NCBI GenBank assembly: GCA_017544165.1
Contig: JAFYER010000008.1
Location: forward strand, 1 to 64,000
DNA length: 64,000 bases
Direction of reading: 5' to 3'
Source of the DNA: Bacilli bacterium
Lineage (GTDB): Bacteria; Bacillota_I; Bacilli_A; RF39; UBA660
Shown: positions 47,360-57,191 of the stretch, in pieces
How positions within the stretch are numbered: position 1 is the first letter of the stretch
How the letters are laid out: every line of letters starts with the position of its first letter
Position numbers and translations under genes: made by a program
The notes under the pieces: model-generated
Told to the model about the DNA's origin: nothing
Seen by the model: the letters and a program-made list of their open reading frames with translations, nothing else
The model's database searches: none

Positions 47360-48913
47360 ATGGATACTAGTTTAATTAGTGAGAACATTTTAACAATTTT
47401 TAATTCTATAACCTTAATTGATATTCAAAATGATAAGGTTGTTTTGTCATCTGCAAGTGGTGGCACTGAAAACGCAATAACATATGAAGAGTATATCGAG
47501 AATTTAAAAAAGATTATTCATCCAGACTATTCAACTGATTATTTCAATAAGATTAGTTTAAATGAGTTAAAAAATCAAGATATTACTATTATTAAGTATG
47601 TAAAATTATCCAGCAATTTAGCTTTTGATAATTATGTTGATATTATAAAAGTATTAAATGATGATAAAATACTTATTTTGACTTTAAAAACTAACTTAAA
47701 TGATGGAGAAAAAAGTCAAAATGATAATTCTGCTAAAGTTGCAGCTGACTTTATTATAGAAGTTGAAAATACTATTAATAATATAAAAAATAGCGATAGT
47801 GAAGTAGTAAGCACAGTTAAATATCTAGGAGAATTAATAAATGATTTGCTTCGTAAGAATGCGAGTATATTAAATGAATACAAAAATAATGTTACTTTAG
47901 AAGTTAATAAAACTTATAGTTCTTTATTAATAGTCGATGATGATTCTTTAACTAGAAATATTTTCAAAAAGGTTTTTGAAAGTCAATACAATATAATCGA
48001 AGCCAAAAATGGTTCGGAAGCTGTAGAAATAATTGAAAAAAACGTTATAAAACCAAGTGGTGATCAACCTCAAAATATTGTTGGAATATTTTTGGATTTG
48101 AAGATGCCAGTTATGGATGGATTTGGTGTTTTAAATTATTTACAAGATAAAAGGTTACTAAACAAAATGCCAGTTGTTATAGTTTCCGCAGATGATGCTA
48201 AAGAAACCAAAGAACAAGTTTATGCATATGATATTGCTGATATGATTGAAAAACCATTTAATTTTGAATTAATCAAAAAAAGAGTTAACAATATGATATC
48301 AATGTATATGAAGAGTAATTCCTTAAACGAAATGGTTAGAACTCAAGACAAAACTTTAAAGAAAATTGTTGCATCATATGCAAATGCATACTTAGTTGAT
48401 TATGAAAAGGTTAATGAACAAATCGCTAAATATGCAAAAATTTTATTGGAAAAATATAAATCTGAGTATAATGTTAATTTAGATGTTGATCAAATAGTAA
48501 GTGTTATAAAATATTTTGATATTTCACTTGATGCTGTACCAAGAACTTACATAGATAATATTAAAAATATCTCTGAAAGTGAAAAAAAGGTTGTTACAAA
48601 CTATCCAATGATTGGTATTGATATGATTAAATACCTTTCTGATGATATGAGTGAAAGTCAAATTCGTTATGCTTCTGAAATTATTAAAATGCATAATGAA
48701 AGATTTGATGGACTTGGTTTTCCAAGCAGTCTTCAAAAAGAAGAGATACCTATGTATATTTATTTAGTTAATATAGCTATTGAATATGCTAATTTTATGT
48801 TAAAAAATAGCAATAGTGAAGAAATAGTTAATACAATTAGTAGTAAAAGTGCTAGCAAATATGATCCAAGAGCGGTTGCTATATTTGTATCTATAAAAGA
48901 TAACTTGAAGTAG
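47360..48913 (+). CDS. response regulator with degenerate HD-GYP-like output
   Basis: A 517-residue cytoplasmic protein. Residues about 1-185 are unrecognised, perhaps a sensory or dimerisation region. A receiver domain follows (about 192-318): VDDDSLTR acidic pocket, phospho-acceptor Asp246 in LDLKMPVMDG, VSADDA and KPFN. The C-terminal part (about 335-517) has the helical plan of HD-GYP, including MHNERFDGLGFPSSL at the place of the usual HHExxDGxGYP. The HD pair and the second His are missing, so cyclic-di-GMP hydrolysis is unlikely. AAAGGGG precedes the start. Cotranscribed with Hpt and the kinase. Confidence 0.88.
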   Translation: MDTSLISENILTIFNSITLIDIQNDKVVLSSASGGTENAITYEEYIENLKKIIHPDYSTDYFNKISLNELKNQDITIIKYVKLSSNLAFDNYVDIIKVLNDDKILILTLKTNLNDGEKSQNDNSAKVAADFIIEVENTINNIKNSDSEVVSTVKYLGELINDLLRKNASILNEYKNNVTLEVNKTYSSLLIVDDDSLTRNIFKKVFESQYNIIEAKNGSEAVEIIEKNVIKPSGDQPQNIVGIFLDLKMPVMDGFGVLNYLQDKRLLNKMPVVIVSADDAKETKEQVYAYDIADMIEKPFNFELIKKRVNNMISMYMKSNSLNEMVRTQDKTLKKIVASYANAYLVDYEKVNEQIAKYAKILLEKYKSEYNVNLDVDQIVSVIKYFDISLDAVPRTYIDNIKNISESEKKVVTNYPMIGIDMIKYLSDDMSESQIRYASEIIKMHNERFDGLGFPSSLQKEEIPMYIYLVNIAIEYANFMLKNSNSEEIVNTISSKSASKYDPRAVAIFVSIKDNLK

Positions 48914-48921
48914 GTGATGCT

Positions 48922-50784
48922 ATGATAAAAAGTGTTTCAATTCAATTCTTATCATTAATATATTTAATATTAGTACTTGGTGTTTTCTTATATAAGAAAA
49001 ATAGCCATAATCTAGAAGGAGTTTTATATCAAGTATTATTAATATTAACAATAATTGTTGTTGGCTTTGACATTGCGTCAAATTTACTTATTCCATATCA
49101 CGAGTCTCTTGAAATGATTAATATCATTTTAGGAAAAGGTTATTTAGTTGCTTCTATTATGTGGTGTGCATGGCTTACTATGTATGTTTTCCATATTAAT
49201 TCAGATGGGAATAGTTCCTTTAGGGATATTATCAAAAATGAACCGTTTTTGAGATGGGGAATTATATTTACTATCGCTTTTTGTATAGGCGCTTGTCTTT
49301 TAAAAACTACTTTTGTTTATGATAGTGATTTAATGCTTAGTTATCAAGTCGGGGAAGCTTTATATTTTACGTTTGTAGTCAGCTTTGTTTATATGGGTTT
49401 TACCGCTATATACATGATATATAATCCTAAAAAAATATCATTTGCCCAAAGGATTCCCATTTTTGTGTTTTTATTACTTGCTTTAATGGCCGTAGTTCTT
49501 CAATGGATGCATAGTTCTATTCACTTAGTAAGTTCCGTAATGTGTTTTGTTATGTTATTCATATATTTTACAATGGAAAATCCCGATCAAAAGATTATTA
49601 GTGAACTAGAAAAGGATAAAGAGGTTGTCGAGGAAGCTTCAAAAGCTAAAACAGACTTTTTATCTAACATGAGTCATGATATCAGGACACCGATGAATGC
49701 TATAATTGGCTTTAGCGAATCTCTTTTGATGGAGGAGCTTACTGATCATCAAAAATCAGAAGTTCAAAACATATATGAAGCGGCGACTACATTACTTGCA
49801 ATTATTAATAATATATTGGATGTATCTAGAATCGAAAGTGGTAAAGAAGAGAAAAAGGAAAGACCATATGAATTCCGTAAGATTATTATGCAAATTACAA
49901 GTGTTATTACTTCAAAAATTGACGTTAATAAAATAAAGTTTAATATCAATATCGATAAAAATGTTCCAACGCATTTTATTGGTGATGAATTAAAGATTTA
50001 TCAAATACTTATGAATCTACTTTCTAACGCAGTAAAATATACTAATGAAGGAAGTATTGATTTTAGTGTAAGTGCTGATATTTTTGAAGACAAGGCTACT
50101 TTAAAGTTTATAGTTAAAGATACGGGTATAGGTATTAAGAAAGAAGACTATGATAAAATATTCGTCAAGTTTTCAAGAATTAATAATCCTGAAAATGATC
50201 ATGAAATCGAAGGAACGGGGCTTGGCCTTGTAATAACCAAATCCCTTACAGAACTTTTGGGTGGAACGATAGATTTTGAAAGTGAATATGGGGTAGGGAC
50301 AACATTTAAGGTTAATATTCCTCAAAAAATCTATTATGGTGCAGTTCAAGATGGAGTATCAGCTATTAATAATGGACCTTTAAATGTCAATAATGTTCAT
50401 TTCGATGGATCTTTATATGATATTTTAATAGTTGATGATAACAATTTAAATTTAAAAGTTGCGGAAAGAATACTTAGTGATTATAAATTTCAAATTACAC
50501 TTGCTAGTAGTGGTGAAGAGGCATTAGATAAAATAAAAAATGGTGCGCGATATGATCTTATTTTCCTAGATCATATGATGCCGGGAATGGATGGTATTCA
50601 AACACTAAAGGAACTTAAAAGTCTTCAAGGCGTTAAAATACCACCAGTTATAGCTCTTACCGCTAATGCAATGGTTGGAATGAAAGAAATGTATTTAAGT
50701 GAAGGATTTGATGGATATATTTCAAAACCGATTAATCGTGAAGAGTTGCAAGATTTATTAAACAATACATTTTGTCGTAAATAA
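48922..50784 (+). CDS. hybrid sensor histidine kinase with seven-helix sensor
   Basis: A 620-residue membrane kinase. About seven hydrophobic helices (1-225) form the sensor, followed by a short coiled coil, HisKA with His252 in SHDIRTPMNAIIGF, HATPase (NLLSNAVKY N-box, DTGIGI and GTGLGL), and a C-terminal receiver with Asp550 in LDHMMPGMDG. Phosphoryl flow His252 to Asp550 to Hpt His63 to Asp246 of the upstream regulator is the likely relay. AGGTGATGCT precedes the ATG. The signal sensed is not evident. Confidence 0.95.
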   Translation: MIKSVSIQFLSLIYLILVLGVFLYKKNSHNLEGVLYQVLLILTIIVVGFDIASNLLIPYHESLEMINIILGKGYLVASIMWCAWLTMYVFHINSDGNSSFRDIIKNEPFLRWGIIFTIAFCIGACLLKTTFVYDSDLMLSYQVGEALYFTFVVSFVYMGFTAIYMIYNPKKISFAQRIPIFVFLLLALMAVVLQWMHSSIHLVSSVMCFVMLFIYFTMENPDQKIISELEKDKEVVEEASKAKTDFLSNMSHDIRTPMNAIIGFSESLLMEELTDHQKSEVQNIYEAATTLLAIINNILDVSRIESGKEEKKERPYEFRKIIMQITSVITSKIDVNKIKFNINIDKNVPTHFIGDELKIYQILMNLLSNAVKYTNEGSIDFSVSADIFEDKATLKFIVKDTGIGIKKEDYDKIFVKFSRINNPENDHEIEGTGLGLVITKSLTELLGGTIDFESEYGVGTTFKVNIPQKIYYGAVQDGVSAINNGPLNVNNVHFDGSLYDILIVDDNNLNLKVAERILSDYKFQITLASSGEEALDKIKNGARYDLIFLDHMMPGMDGIQTLKELKSLQGVKIPPVIALTANAMVGMKEMYLSEGFDGYISKPINREELQDLLNNTFCRK

Positions 50785-50793
50785 AATCGTATA

Positions 50794-50829
50794 AAAGCGT
50801 TAAATTAATTGTTAATAACGCTTTTTTTT
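50794..50829 (+). terminator. terminator after the phosphorelay operon
   Basis: AAAGCGTTA (50794-50802) and TAACGCTTT (50816-50824), 9-bp stem, followed by T residues. Confidence 0.85.
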
Positions 50830-50837
50830 GTTATAAT
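50809..50837 (+). promoter_or_regulatory. promoter of surface protein paralog 4
   Basis: TTGTTA (50809-50814) and TATAAT (50832-50837), 17-bp spacer. The -35 box is inside the upstream terminator. Confidence 0.6.
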
Positions 50838-50859
50838 GATTGTGAATAGAGGATAAGAA

Positions 50860-52647
50860 ATGAAAAAGAAAAAGGCAATATATATAGCTAGTATTATATT
50901 TGTTATATGTTTAGCAAGCATTTTTGCTATTGCTTTTGCTTATATTGGTAAACCGACAGAAACTGGTAATGCCAATATTAATGTAAGTATAGTGTCCGAT
51001 GATGGTATTGATTTTCAATATACCGGTACAGCAACTTTAAATTTAACGGCAGCTTTAAGCAATTTGGCACTAGCAAATGCTTCGAACTCTTATACAAGTT
51101 ATTCGGTGTCTGAGCTAACAAATAGAACAGTAAGTATGACAAGTAATGCAACAATGTACCCTGGTGGTTTGACTTGTTCATATGATATTGTTTATACGCC
51201 AACTGTTGCTTATACACAGACACCTGCAGCGACTTCGGCTGGGTTAAATGAACTAGTTTTAAGAGGTAAAATAGGGAGTACGGTTTATTTTGAAACAAAT
51301 GTAGCTGGAAGTAGTCCTGTTGTACTTTATACTCATTCAATAAGTACAACTTCAGCTGCATCAACAACTAATCAAGAATGGGGATTTTCTGCTCGTTTTT
51401 ATAATTTAAATATTGATCAAAGTCAAGCGTCTGGCCAAAATCCAACGGGTGTAATATCAATAGAAAATGTTAAATGCACTGATCGGTCTTTAAGTGCTTT
51501 TATTACCACTAAAGCTCCAAGAAGTGGAACAGATGCTGTATCAAATAGTCCATGGATTTTAACTTCTGACCACGATGGAGAATGGCGATATGCCGGTAAA
51601 AACCCTGATAATTATATAGAGTTTAATGATGAGTTATGGCGTATAATTGGTATAATGCCAAATATCAAATATTGTACGGGTACATATGGGACAAATACAG
51701 AATGTAATTCAACTAGAATTGGTAGTTTTGTTAAAATAATTAGAAATGGTTCTTTAGGAAGTTTTCTATGGGATTATAAGCAAACAGGAGTTGGCACATC
51801 AACATCAGCTTATGGTTCCAATGATTGGAGCGATAGTCAATTAATGCTTATGTTAAACGGATCAAACTATTTATTTACGGGATATGATGTAAGTGGAAAC
51901 AAGTTACATCAAATGTATGGTAATGGTATTATGCAAGGAATGGTAAAAGATTTAAATGGCAATAATTTTTATAATGTATCATCACCAGGAGGTTATTTAG
52001 ATGGAAATGGAACTACAGTAAAAATACCAAGTAGCGCTACAACAAGTAGCTATACCGCAACAAGTGGAACGGTCCCAAAGAAAATAGGAGCAACAGCATT
52101 ATCCCAAATAGCAACCGTAAAATGGGATTTATATGGAACAAATAGTTATACAACAGCAGTCGCAGGATCACCAGCAGCCTATTATAATAAAGAAAGAAAT
52201 ATTGGTAACACAGGTGCTGTTTATTATGTATCTGCAACTGGACGTGAAAAAAGAGCAGTATATTGGTATGGAAAGATAGGACTAATGTATCCAAGTGATT
52301 ATGGATATGCAACTGGTGGTGGAACAACTTACGATAGAGATACGTGCTTGGGATATCAAATGTCAGGATGGAGTAGTGGAAGTTATCAAACAGATTGTGC
52401 ATTAAATAGCTATTTATTATTCCAAAATATAACATCTACATCACCGGGAACAAGCGGAACAAATCAATGGACAATAAGCCCATATTCTAGTACAGCGTAT
52501 AGCTTATTTTATGTCTATAGCACCGGAAGTATAAACTATGCCAGCGCTACCAGCACTAGTGCAGTTCGTCCAGTTTTATATCTAAAACCAGATATAACTA
52601 TTACCGGTGGAACTGGTAAATGGAATGATCCATATACAATAAGTTAG
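50860..52647 (+). CDS. surface protein, RPVLYL/DPYTI lectin-like family, paralog 4
   Basis: A 595-residue exported protein. The N-terminal helix (about 5-28) ends AIAFAYIG, like paralogs 2 and 3. A beta-rich stalk (about 30-210) resembles that of the 10892 protein (TFYLTCSYDI-type Cys pair, SARFYNLNIDQ). The family domain (about 215-595): WRYAGKNPDNYIEFNDELWRI, NDWSDSQLMLMLNG, YWYGKIGLMYPSDYGYAT, SPYSSTAYSLFYV...VRPVLYLK and GKWNDPYTIS. It shares an exact 86-bp block with paralog 3. Its terminal variable site is AT-rich, so it lacks the GC-rich patch. AGAGGATAAG precedes the ATG. Confidence 0.8.
   Translation: MKKKKAIYIASIIFVICLASIFAIAFAYIGKPTETGNANINVSIVSDDGIDFQYTGTATLNLTAALSNLALANASNSYTSYSVSELTNRTVSMTSNATMYPGGLTCSYDIVYTPTVAYTQTPAATSAGLNELVLRGKIGSTVYFETNVAGSSPVVLYTHSISTTSAASTTNQEWGFSARFYNLNIDQSQASGQNPTGVISIENVKCTDRSLSAFITTKAPRSGTDAVSNSPWILTSDHDGEWRYAGKNPDNYIEFNDELWRIIGIMPNIKYCTGTYGTNTECNSTRIGSFVKIIRNGSLGSFLWDYKQTGVGTSTSAYGSNDWSDSQLMLMLNGSNYLFTGYDVSGNKLHQMYGNGIMQGMVKDLNGNNFYNVSSPGGYLDGNGTTVKIPSSATTSSYTATSGTVPKKIGATALSQIATVKWDLYGTNSYTTAVAGSPAAYYNKERNIGNTGAVYYVSATGREKRAVYWYGKIGLMYPSDYGYATGGGTTYDRDTCLGYQMSGWSSGSYQTDCALNSYLLFQNITSTSPGTSGTNQWTISPYSSTAYSLFYVYSTGSINYASATSTSAVRPVLYLKPDITITGGTGKWNDPYTIS
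52351..52436 (+). repeat. 86-bp exact direct repeat, copy B
   Basis: Same sequence as 25482-25567. It is immediately upstream of the site where the two paralogs differ most. Confidence 0.85.
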
Positions 52648-52658
52648 TGTGAAATTCC

Positions 52659-52688
52659 TTGACAAAATAATGATGTATTTAATATAAT
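52659..52688 (+). promoter_or_regulatory. rpsO promoter
   Basis: Consensus TTGACA (52659-52664) and TATAAT (52683-52688) with an 18-bp spacer. The ~75-nt leader to the rpsO start could hold an S15 autoregulatory structure; I cannot confirm one by eye. Confidence 0.8.
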
Positions 52689-52771
52689 TAACTAGAAGTT
52701 TTTACTTAGTTTTGATGGAATCCTTCTCATCATTACTCAGTTTAAACGGATATAAATATAAGGAGGATAAA

Positions 52772-53041
52772 ATGGCTTTAACAAAAGAAGAGAAGTCCAA
52801 ACTTATTAAAAAGTTTGCTAAGAATGAAAAAGATGTTGGTTCTGCTGAAGTTCAAATAGCTATTCTTACTAAAGAAATTGAAAGCTTAACTGAGCATTTA
52901 AAAGTTCATAAACATGATTATCATTCTAATCGTGGCTTACTTATGAAAGTTGGACGTAGAAAAAAATTACTTGAATATTTAAAGAATAACGATGTAAAAA
53001 GTTATCGTGAAGTAATTAAAGAATTAAATTTAAGAAAATAG
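52772..53041 (+). CDS. rpsO: ribosomal protein S15
   Basis: The 89-residue S15 begins [12 protein letters not shown] at 52772 after AAGGAGG; an upstream in-frame ATG (52712) is leader sequence. S15 landmarks: [24 protein letters not shown] and [11 protein letters not shown]. Binds 16S rRNA in the 30S platform. A hairpin separates it from pnp, the classical rpsO-pnp pair. Confidence 0.97.
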   Translation: MALTKEEKSKLIKKFAKNEKDVGSAEVQIAILTKEIESLTEHLKVHKHDYHSNRGLLMKVGRRKKLLEYLKNNDVKSYREVIKELNLRK

Positions 53042-53070
53042 GCACTAAAATATTTTTAGTGTCTTTTTTT
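53041..53070 (+). terminator. intergenic hairpin between rpsO and pnp
   Basis: GGCACTAAAA and TTTTAGTGTC with a short loop and a T run. It may be a partial terminator or an RNase processing site. Confidence 0.8.
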
Positions 53071-53095
53071 ACTAAATAAATGAAAGGAAGTAATT

Positions 53096-55255
53096 ATGAA
53101 AAGAGAATTTAAATTAGATTTTTTAGGAAGAGATTTAGTTGTTGAAACTGGTCAGCTAGCCAAACAAACAAACGGTAGTGTCTTAGTTAGATATGGTGAT
53201 ACTGTTGTTTTATCAGTTTGCGTTATGGGAAATACACCTGTATCTCAAGATTTTTTCCCACTTCAAGTGCTTTATCAAGAAAAATTATATTCAGTTGGTA
53301 AGATACCTGGTGGATTTATAAAAAGGGAGGGAAGACCAACTGATGCAGCTACACTTGCGGCAAGACTTATAGATAGACCAATTCGTCCAATGTTTGATGA
53401 AAACTTACGTAATGAGATTCAAGTGGTTAATACTGTATTATCAGTAGATCAAGATAATTCACCAGAAATGGCTGCAATGTTTGGTACATCACTTGCGCTT
53501 GGCATTTCTGATATTCCATTTGATGGACCAGTAGCAGGCGTTATGGTTGGTATGGATGAAAATGGTGAGTTTATTATTAATCCCACTGCTGAGCAAAGTG
53601 AAAAAAGTCCACTTTCCTTAACAGTTGCCGGAACTAAAGATGCAATATGTATGGTTGAGGCTGGAAGCAAAGAAATATCTGAAAAACAAATGCTTGAAGC
53701 ATTAATGTTTGCTCATGAAAATATTAAAACATTATGTGATTTCGAGGAAAAGATTATTGCGGAAATTGGTAAAGAGAAGGTTGTATTAGAACCTGCAGTT
53801 ATTGATCCAGAAGTTGAGGCATCAGTTCGTGAATTTGCTACTGATGACATGCTTAAAGCAATTCAAATTAAAGAAAAACTTGAAAAATATGCAAAAATCG
53901 AAGAAGTTAAAAAGACAACAATTGAACATTTCTCAGCTCTTTATGAGGGAACTGAAGATTATGACAAAAAGATGCGTGATGTTGAAAAGACTGTTCATTT
54001 AATTGAAGGTAATGAAGTAAGAAGATTAATTATTGAAAAACATATTCGCCCTGATGGAAGAAAAATGGATGAAATTAGACCACTTTTTGCGGATATCGAT
54101 ATTTTACCAAGAACCCATGGTTCAGGACTTTTCTCAAGAGGAGAGACACAAGTTCTTGCAACAACTACACTTGGGCCACTTTCTGATCATCAAGTATTAG
54201 ATGGCCTTGGTATTGAGGATGAAAAAAGATTTATGCTTCATTATAACTTCCCAGCATTTTCCGTTGGTGAAGTTGGAAGATATGGTTCACCTGGTCGAAG
54301 AGAAATCGGTCATGGAGCACTAGGTGAAAGAGCCCTTTTACAAGTTATTCCTTCGGAAGAGGAATTTCCATATACTATAAGAGTAGTATCAGAAGTACTT
54401 GAAAGTAATGGTTCATCTTCACAAGCAACAATTTGTAGTGGATGTTTGTCATTAATGGCTGCGGGTGTTCCAATTAAGGCTCCAGTTGCGGGTATTGCTA
54501 TGGGATTAATATCAAATGGTAAGAAATACACGATTTTAACTGATATTCAAGGCCTTGAAGACCACATGGGTGATATGGACTTTAAAGTAGCAGGTACTCG
54601 TGAAGGTATTACAGCTTTACAAATGGATATTAAGATTAAAGGTGTAACAAAAGCAATTTTAAAGGAAGCTTTAGAGGAAGCTAAAAAGGCTAGAATGAAG
54701 ATTCTTGATGTTATGGAAGAAAAAATTGCTGAGCCACGAAAAGAATTATCTAAATATGCTCCAAAAGTTGTTACATTTACAATTGACCCTGAAAAAATTA
54801 AAGATGTCATTGGTAAGGGTGGCGAGATGATTACCAAAATCATTTTGGAAGCTTCAAATGTTAAGACAGTTAATGATAAAGATGCTGTTAAAGTTGACCT
54901 TGAGGATGATGGAAGAGTAATAATTTATCATACAAGTCAAGAAATCATCGATAAAACAAGAAAGATGATTGAAGATGTTATCAAAGAGGTTGAAACCGGC
55001 AAAGTCTATACTGGAAAAGTTACAAAAGTTGAAGATTTTGGTTGCTTTGTAGAACTTTGGCCAGGTTGTGAGGGACTTGTTCATGTATCACAACTTGATT
55101 ATAAAAGAGTTGAAAAACCAAGCGATATGTTTAGAGTTGGTGATGAAATTCTTGTTAAATCACAAGGTTATGACAATAAGGGTAGACTAAATCTTTCAAG
55201 AAAAGAAGCTTTACCAAAACCTCAAAAAAATGAAGAGAAAAAAGAAAATGAATAA
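53096..55255 (+). CDS. pnp: polynucleotide phosphorylase
   Basis: Phosphorolytic 3'-5' exoribonuclease of the degradosome. The 719-residue length is normal. First RNase PH domain begins [20 protein letters not shown]; the second contains [16 protein letters not shown] (near 340) and [15 protein letters not shown]. The KH domain ([12 protein letters not shown] near 566) and S1 domain ([19 protein letters not shown]) close it. GAAAGGAAG precedes the ATG. Acidic/basic tail is EEKKENE. Confidence 0.98.
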   Translation: MKREFKLDFLGRDLVVETGQLAKQTNGSVLVRYGDTVVLSVCVMGNTPVSQDFFPLQVLYQEKLYSVGKIPGGFIKREGRPTDAATLAARLIDRPIRPMFDENLRNEIQVVNTVLSVDQDNSPEMAAMFGTSLALGISDIPFDGPVAGVMVGMDENGEFIINPTAEQSEKSPLSLTVAGTKDAICMVEAGSKEISEKQMLEALMFAHENIKTLCDFEEKIIAEIGKEKVVLEPAVIDPEVEASVREFATDDMLKAIQIKEKLEKYAKIEEVKKTTIEHFSALYEGTEDYDKKMRDVEKTVHLIEGNEVRRLIIEKHIRPDGRKMDEIRPLFADIDILPRTHGSGLFSRGETQVLATTTLGPLSDHQVLDGLGIEDEKRFMLHYNFPAFSVGEVGRYGSPGRREIGHGALGERALLQVIPSEEEFPYTIRVVSEVLESNGSSSQATICSGCLSLMAAGVPIKAPVAGIAMGLISNGKKYTILTDIQGLEDHMGDMDFKVAGTREGITALQMDIKIKGVTKAILKEALEEAKKARMKILDVMEEKIAEPRKELSKYAPKVVTFTIDPEKIKDVIGKGGEMITKIILEASNVKTVNDKDAVKVDLEDDGRVIIYHTSQEIIDKTRKMIEDVIKEVETGKVYTGKVTKVEDFGCFVELWPGCEGLVHVSQLDYKRVEKPSDMFRVGDEILVKSQGYDNKGRLNLSRKEALPKPQKNEEKKENE

Positions 55256-55256
55256 A

Positions 55257-55285
55257 AGGTCAGTTTAAACACTGACTTTTTTTGA
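55257..55285 (+). terminator. terminator after pnp
   Basis: GTCAGT and ACTGAC arms around TTAAAC, followed by TTTTTTT. Confidence 0.8.
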
Positions 55286-55325
55286 CTAAAAAATCTTTGC
55301 TTTAAATTGTATTAGAAATATTTAA

Positions 55326-55351
55326 TGGAATCAAAAAAGATTCCTTTTTAG
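55326..55351 (+). terminator. second hairpin before the 55411 gene
   Basis: GGAATC and GATTCC around AAAAAA, followed by TTTTT; could be a second pnp terminator. Confidence 0.6.
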
Positions 55352-55410
55352 TTGAATTCGTGGACTTTTTATTCCTTTTTTAGTATTATTATAATAATGG
55401 AGATAATAAT

Positions 55411-56637
55411 ATGCGAAAAAGATTTAAAAACATGCTTATTTTAATAGTTGTTTTAATAATATTATTACTTGTTTTGGGTGTGTTTTATATTATATATAAA
55501 AATGTTAAAGACGAAGCTGTCATAAAGACTTCTGGTGTTTTATCAATTAATTATGAAAATGGTTATAAACTTAAGATATCTAAGAATAAAGAAGTTAAAT
55601 TTTCTGTTATTAATTCTTCGGATGAAAAAGCTTATTATTATATTGAGTTTTTTAATCCCAAAAATGTCAAAGGTGATATTAAATATACTCTGACAAATGG
55701 AGAAAATGTAACAATTAGTGATACTCTTAATTCATATAGTACGATTATTTCAAGTTATATAGAAATCGAAGGTAATCACACCCATAATTACACTTTAACT
55801 ATTACCTCTAAGGAAAACATTGCTTATAGTTTAGAGCTTGGTATTAGTATCGAAAATGATGAAATAATTAATTTTGCTGATACTATTTTAGCAAATAATG
55901 TTGTAAAAGAATCACCTTTAACAATTCCAGGTAAAGAAATTGCTATTGAAGATGAAGGCTTAATTAAAACAAGCGATGATTATGGATCAGCTTATTATTT
56001 TCGGGGTAACGTTCAAAATAATAATGTTGTTATTGATGATTTAAATTACAAAATCGTAAAGATAAATGGTGATGGCTCAGTAAAACTCGTTTTAGATGGA
56101 GTAACTGATACGATTAAAAAGTATTATGATAATGTTAATAATTATAGTTATAAAAATTCTAATATTAATACTTATTTAACTAACGATTGGTTTAATAAAA
56201 ATATTAATAAGTCAAAATTTTATATTGCTAATCAAAAATACTGTAATGATAATACCAAAAATGGTGATGATTTACTTGCTTTGACAAGAATTAAAGTCGA
56301 TAATATTCCATCATTTGTTTGTCTTGGCGATCGATACTTGAGTAAGGTCGGATTACTTACTGTTGATGAAGTTATCTATGCGGGTGCTACGATGGACGAA
56401 GAAAACGATAGTTTTTATTTATATAATAAAAATATTTCTACCAGTTATTTTTTAATGACGGGGGCCTCTCTTGACAATGAAGAGTATTACCCATTTACAG
56501 TAAGTGCCGATGGTAAAGTCCTTGATACCGATTTAGGAAGCCATCTTAGGGCTGTAAGACCTGTTATTACCATTATTAAAACAGCAGTTGTAACGGGAAG
56601 CGGAACAGTTGATGATCCGTATATGTTGACACAATAA
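55411..56637 (+). CDS. surface protein, short member of the RPV/DPY family, paralog 5
   Basis: A 408-residue protein with an N-terminal helix (about 8-30). A beta domain (about 38-150) carries few Cys. The C-terminal half (about 175-408) shows the family plan in reduced form: YYFRGNVQNNNVVIDDLNYKI at the place of the WRYAGKN block, a YLTNDWFNKN block, SKVGLLTVDEVIYAG for the YPSDYGYA block, and LRAVRPVITI...GSGTVDDPYML at the end. The terminal variable site is short and AT-rich. GGAG precedes the ATG and a TATAAT is at 55390-55395. Confidence 0.68.
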   Translation: MRKRFKNMLILIVVLIILLLVLGVFYIIYKNVKDEAVIKTSGVLSINYENGYKLKISKNKEVKFSVINSSDEKAYYYIEFFNPKNVKGDIKYTLTNGENVTISDTLNSYSTIISSYIEIEGNHTHNYTLTITSKENIAYSLELGISIENDEIINFADTILANNVVKESPLTIPGKEIAIEDEGLIKTSDDYGSAYYFRGNVQNNNVVIDDLNYKIVKINGDGSVKLVLDGVTDTIKKYYDNVNNYSYKNSNINTYLTNDWFNKNINKSKFYIANQKYCNDNTKNGDDLLALTRIKVDNIPSFVCLGDRYLSKVGLLTVDEVIYAGATMDEENDSFYLYNKNISTSYFLMTGASLDNEEYYPFTVSADGKVLDTDLGSHLRAVRPVITIIKTAVVTGSGTVDDPYMLTQ

Positions 56638-56660
56638 AAAAGTAAATAAAATATCAATTG

Positions 56661-56689
56661 TTGGCAAGTAAGTGCAAATGTGCTAAAAT
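56661..56689 (+). promoter_or_regulatory. promoter of the 56708 gene
   Basis: TTGGCA (56661-56666) and TAAAAT (56684-56689) with 17-bp spacer, then GGTGG before the ATG. Confidence 0.65.
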
Positions 56690-56707
56690 GAATATGTGGT
56701 GGTTATT

Positions 56708-57181
56708 ATGTTTAATGACATAGTATTATTTTTAAGAAATTTATCGTTTATTGACTATATTTTCTTTTTCACAGTGGTATTTTTAATCATTCTTGTTGTC
56801 AGTTTGATATATTTTATTCGTATCAACGAAGATATTATTGAAAAAGAGGAAGAAGTAACAGATCCTGACAATTTGCAAAGCATTGCTAGCGCAATTAAAA
56901 ATGATGCAAAACCTATTACTTTTACGTCTTATGAAAAAGAGCAGGAAGATAAAGCAATTATTTCATATGATGAATTGGTATCAAATACGGGTAATTATAC
57001 ATTTAATTATACTTCTGAAGATGACAAGGATGGCGTAAGTATTAAAAAATTTGACTTAGATAATTTAATAAGTGAAAGTGCTAAAAAAGAAGAACCAAAA
57101 ATCGAAGTACATTTGTTTTCACTTAAGAGGGAAGAAGAGTTTTTAAAAGCTTTAAAAGAATTGCAAAAATCATTAAATTAG
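56708..57181 (+). CDS. unknown membrane-anchored cytoplasmic protein
   Basis: From the ATG at 56708 after GTGGTGG; about 157 residues. One helix (about 14-39), then a mainly acidic cytoplasmic region with a low-complexity middle and a helical end (REEEFLKALKELQKSL). Not recognised. It precedes mtaB by 10 nt and shares the promoter at 56661. Confidence 0.7.
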   Translation: MFNDIVLFLRNLSFIDYIFFFTVVFLIILVVSLIYFIRINEDIIEKEEEVTDPDNLQSIASAIKNDAKPITFTSYEKEQEDKAIISYDELVSNTGNYTFNYTSEDDKDGVSIKKFDLDNLISESAKKEEPKIEVHLFSLKREEEFLKALKELQKSLN

Positions 57182-57191
57182 GGGGATATAC

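Noticed and set aside
52712-52771. N-terminal extension of rpsO from the ATG at 52712
   Set aside because: The ideal AAGGAGG is placed for 52772, and S15 proteins begin at that point.
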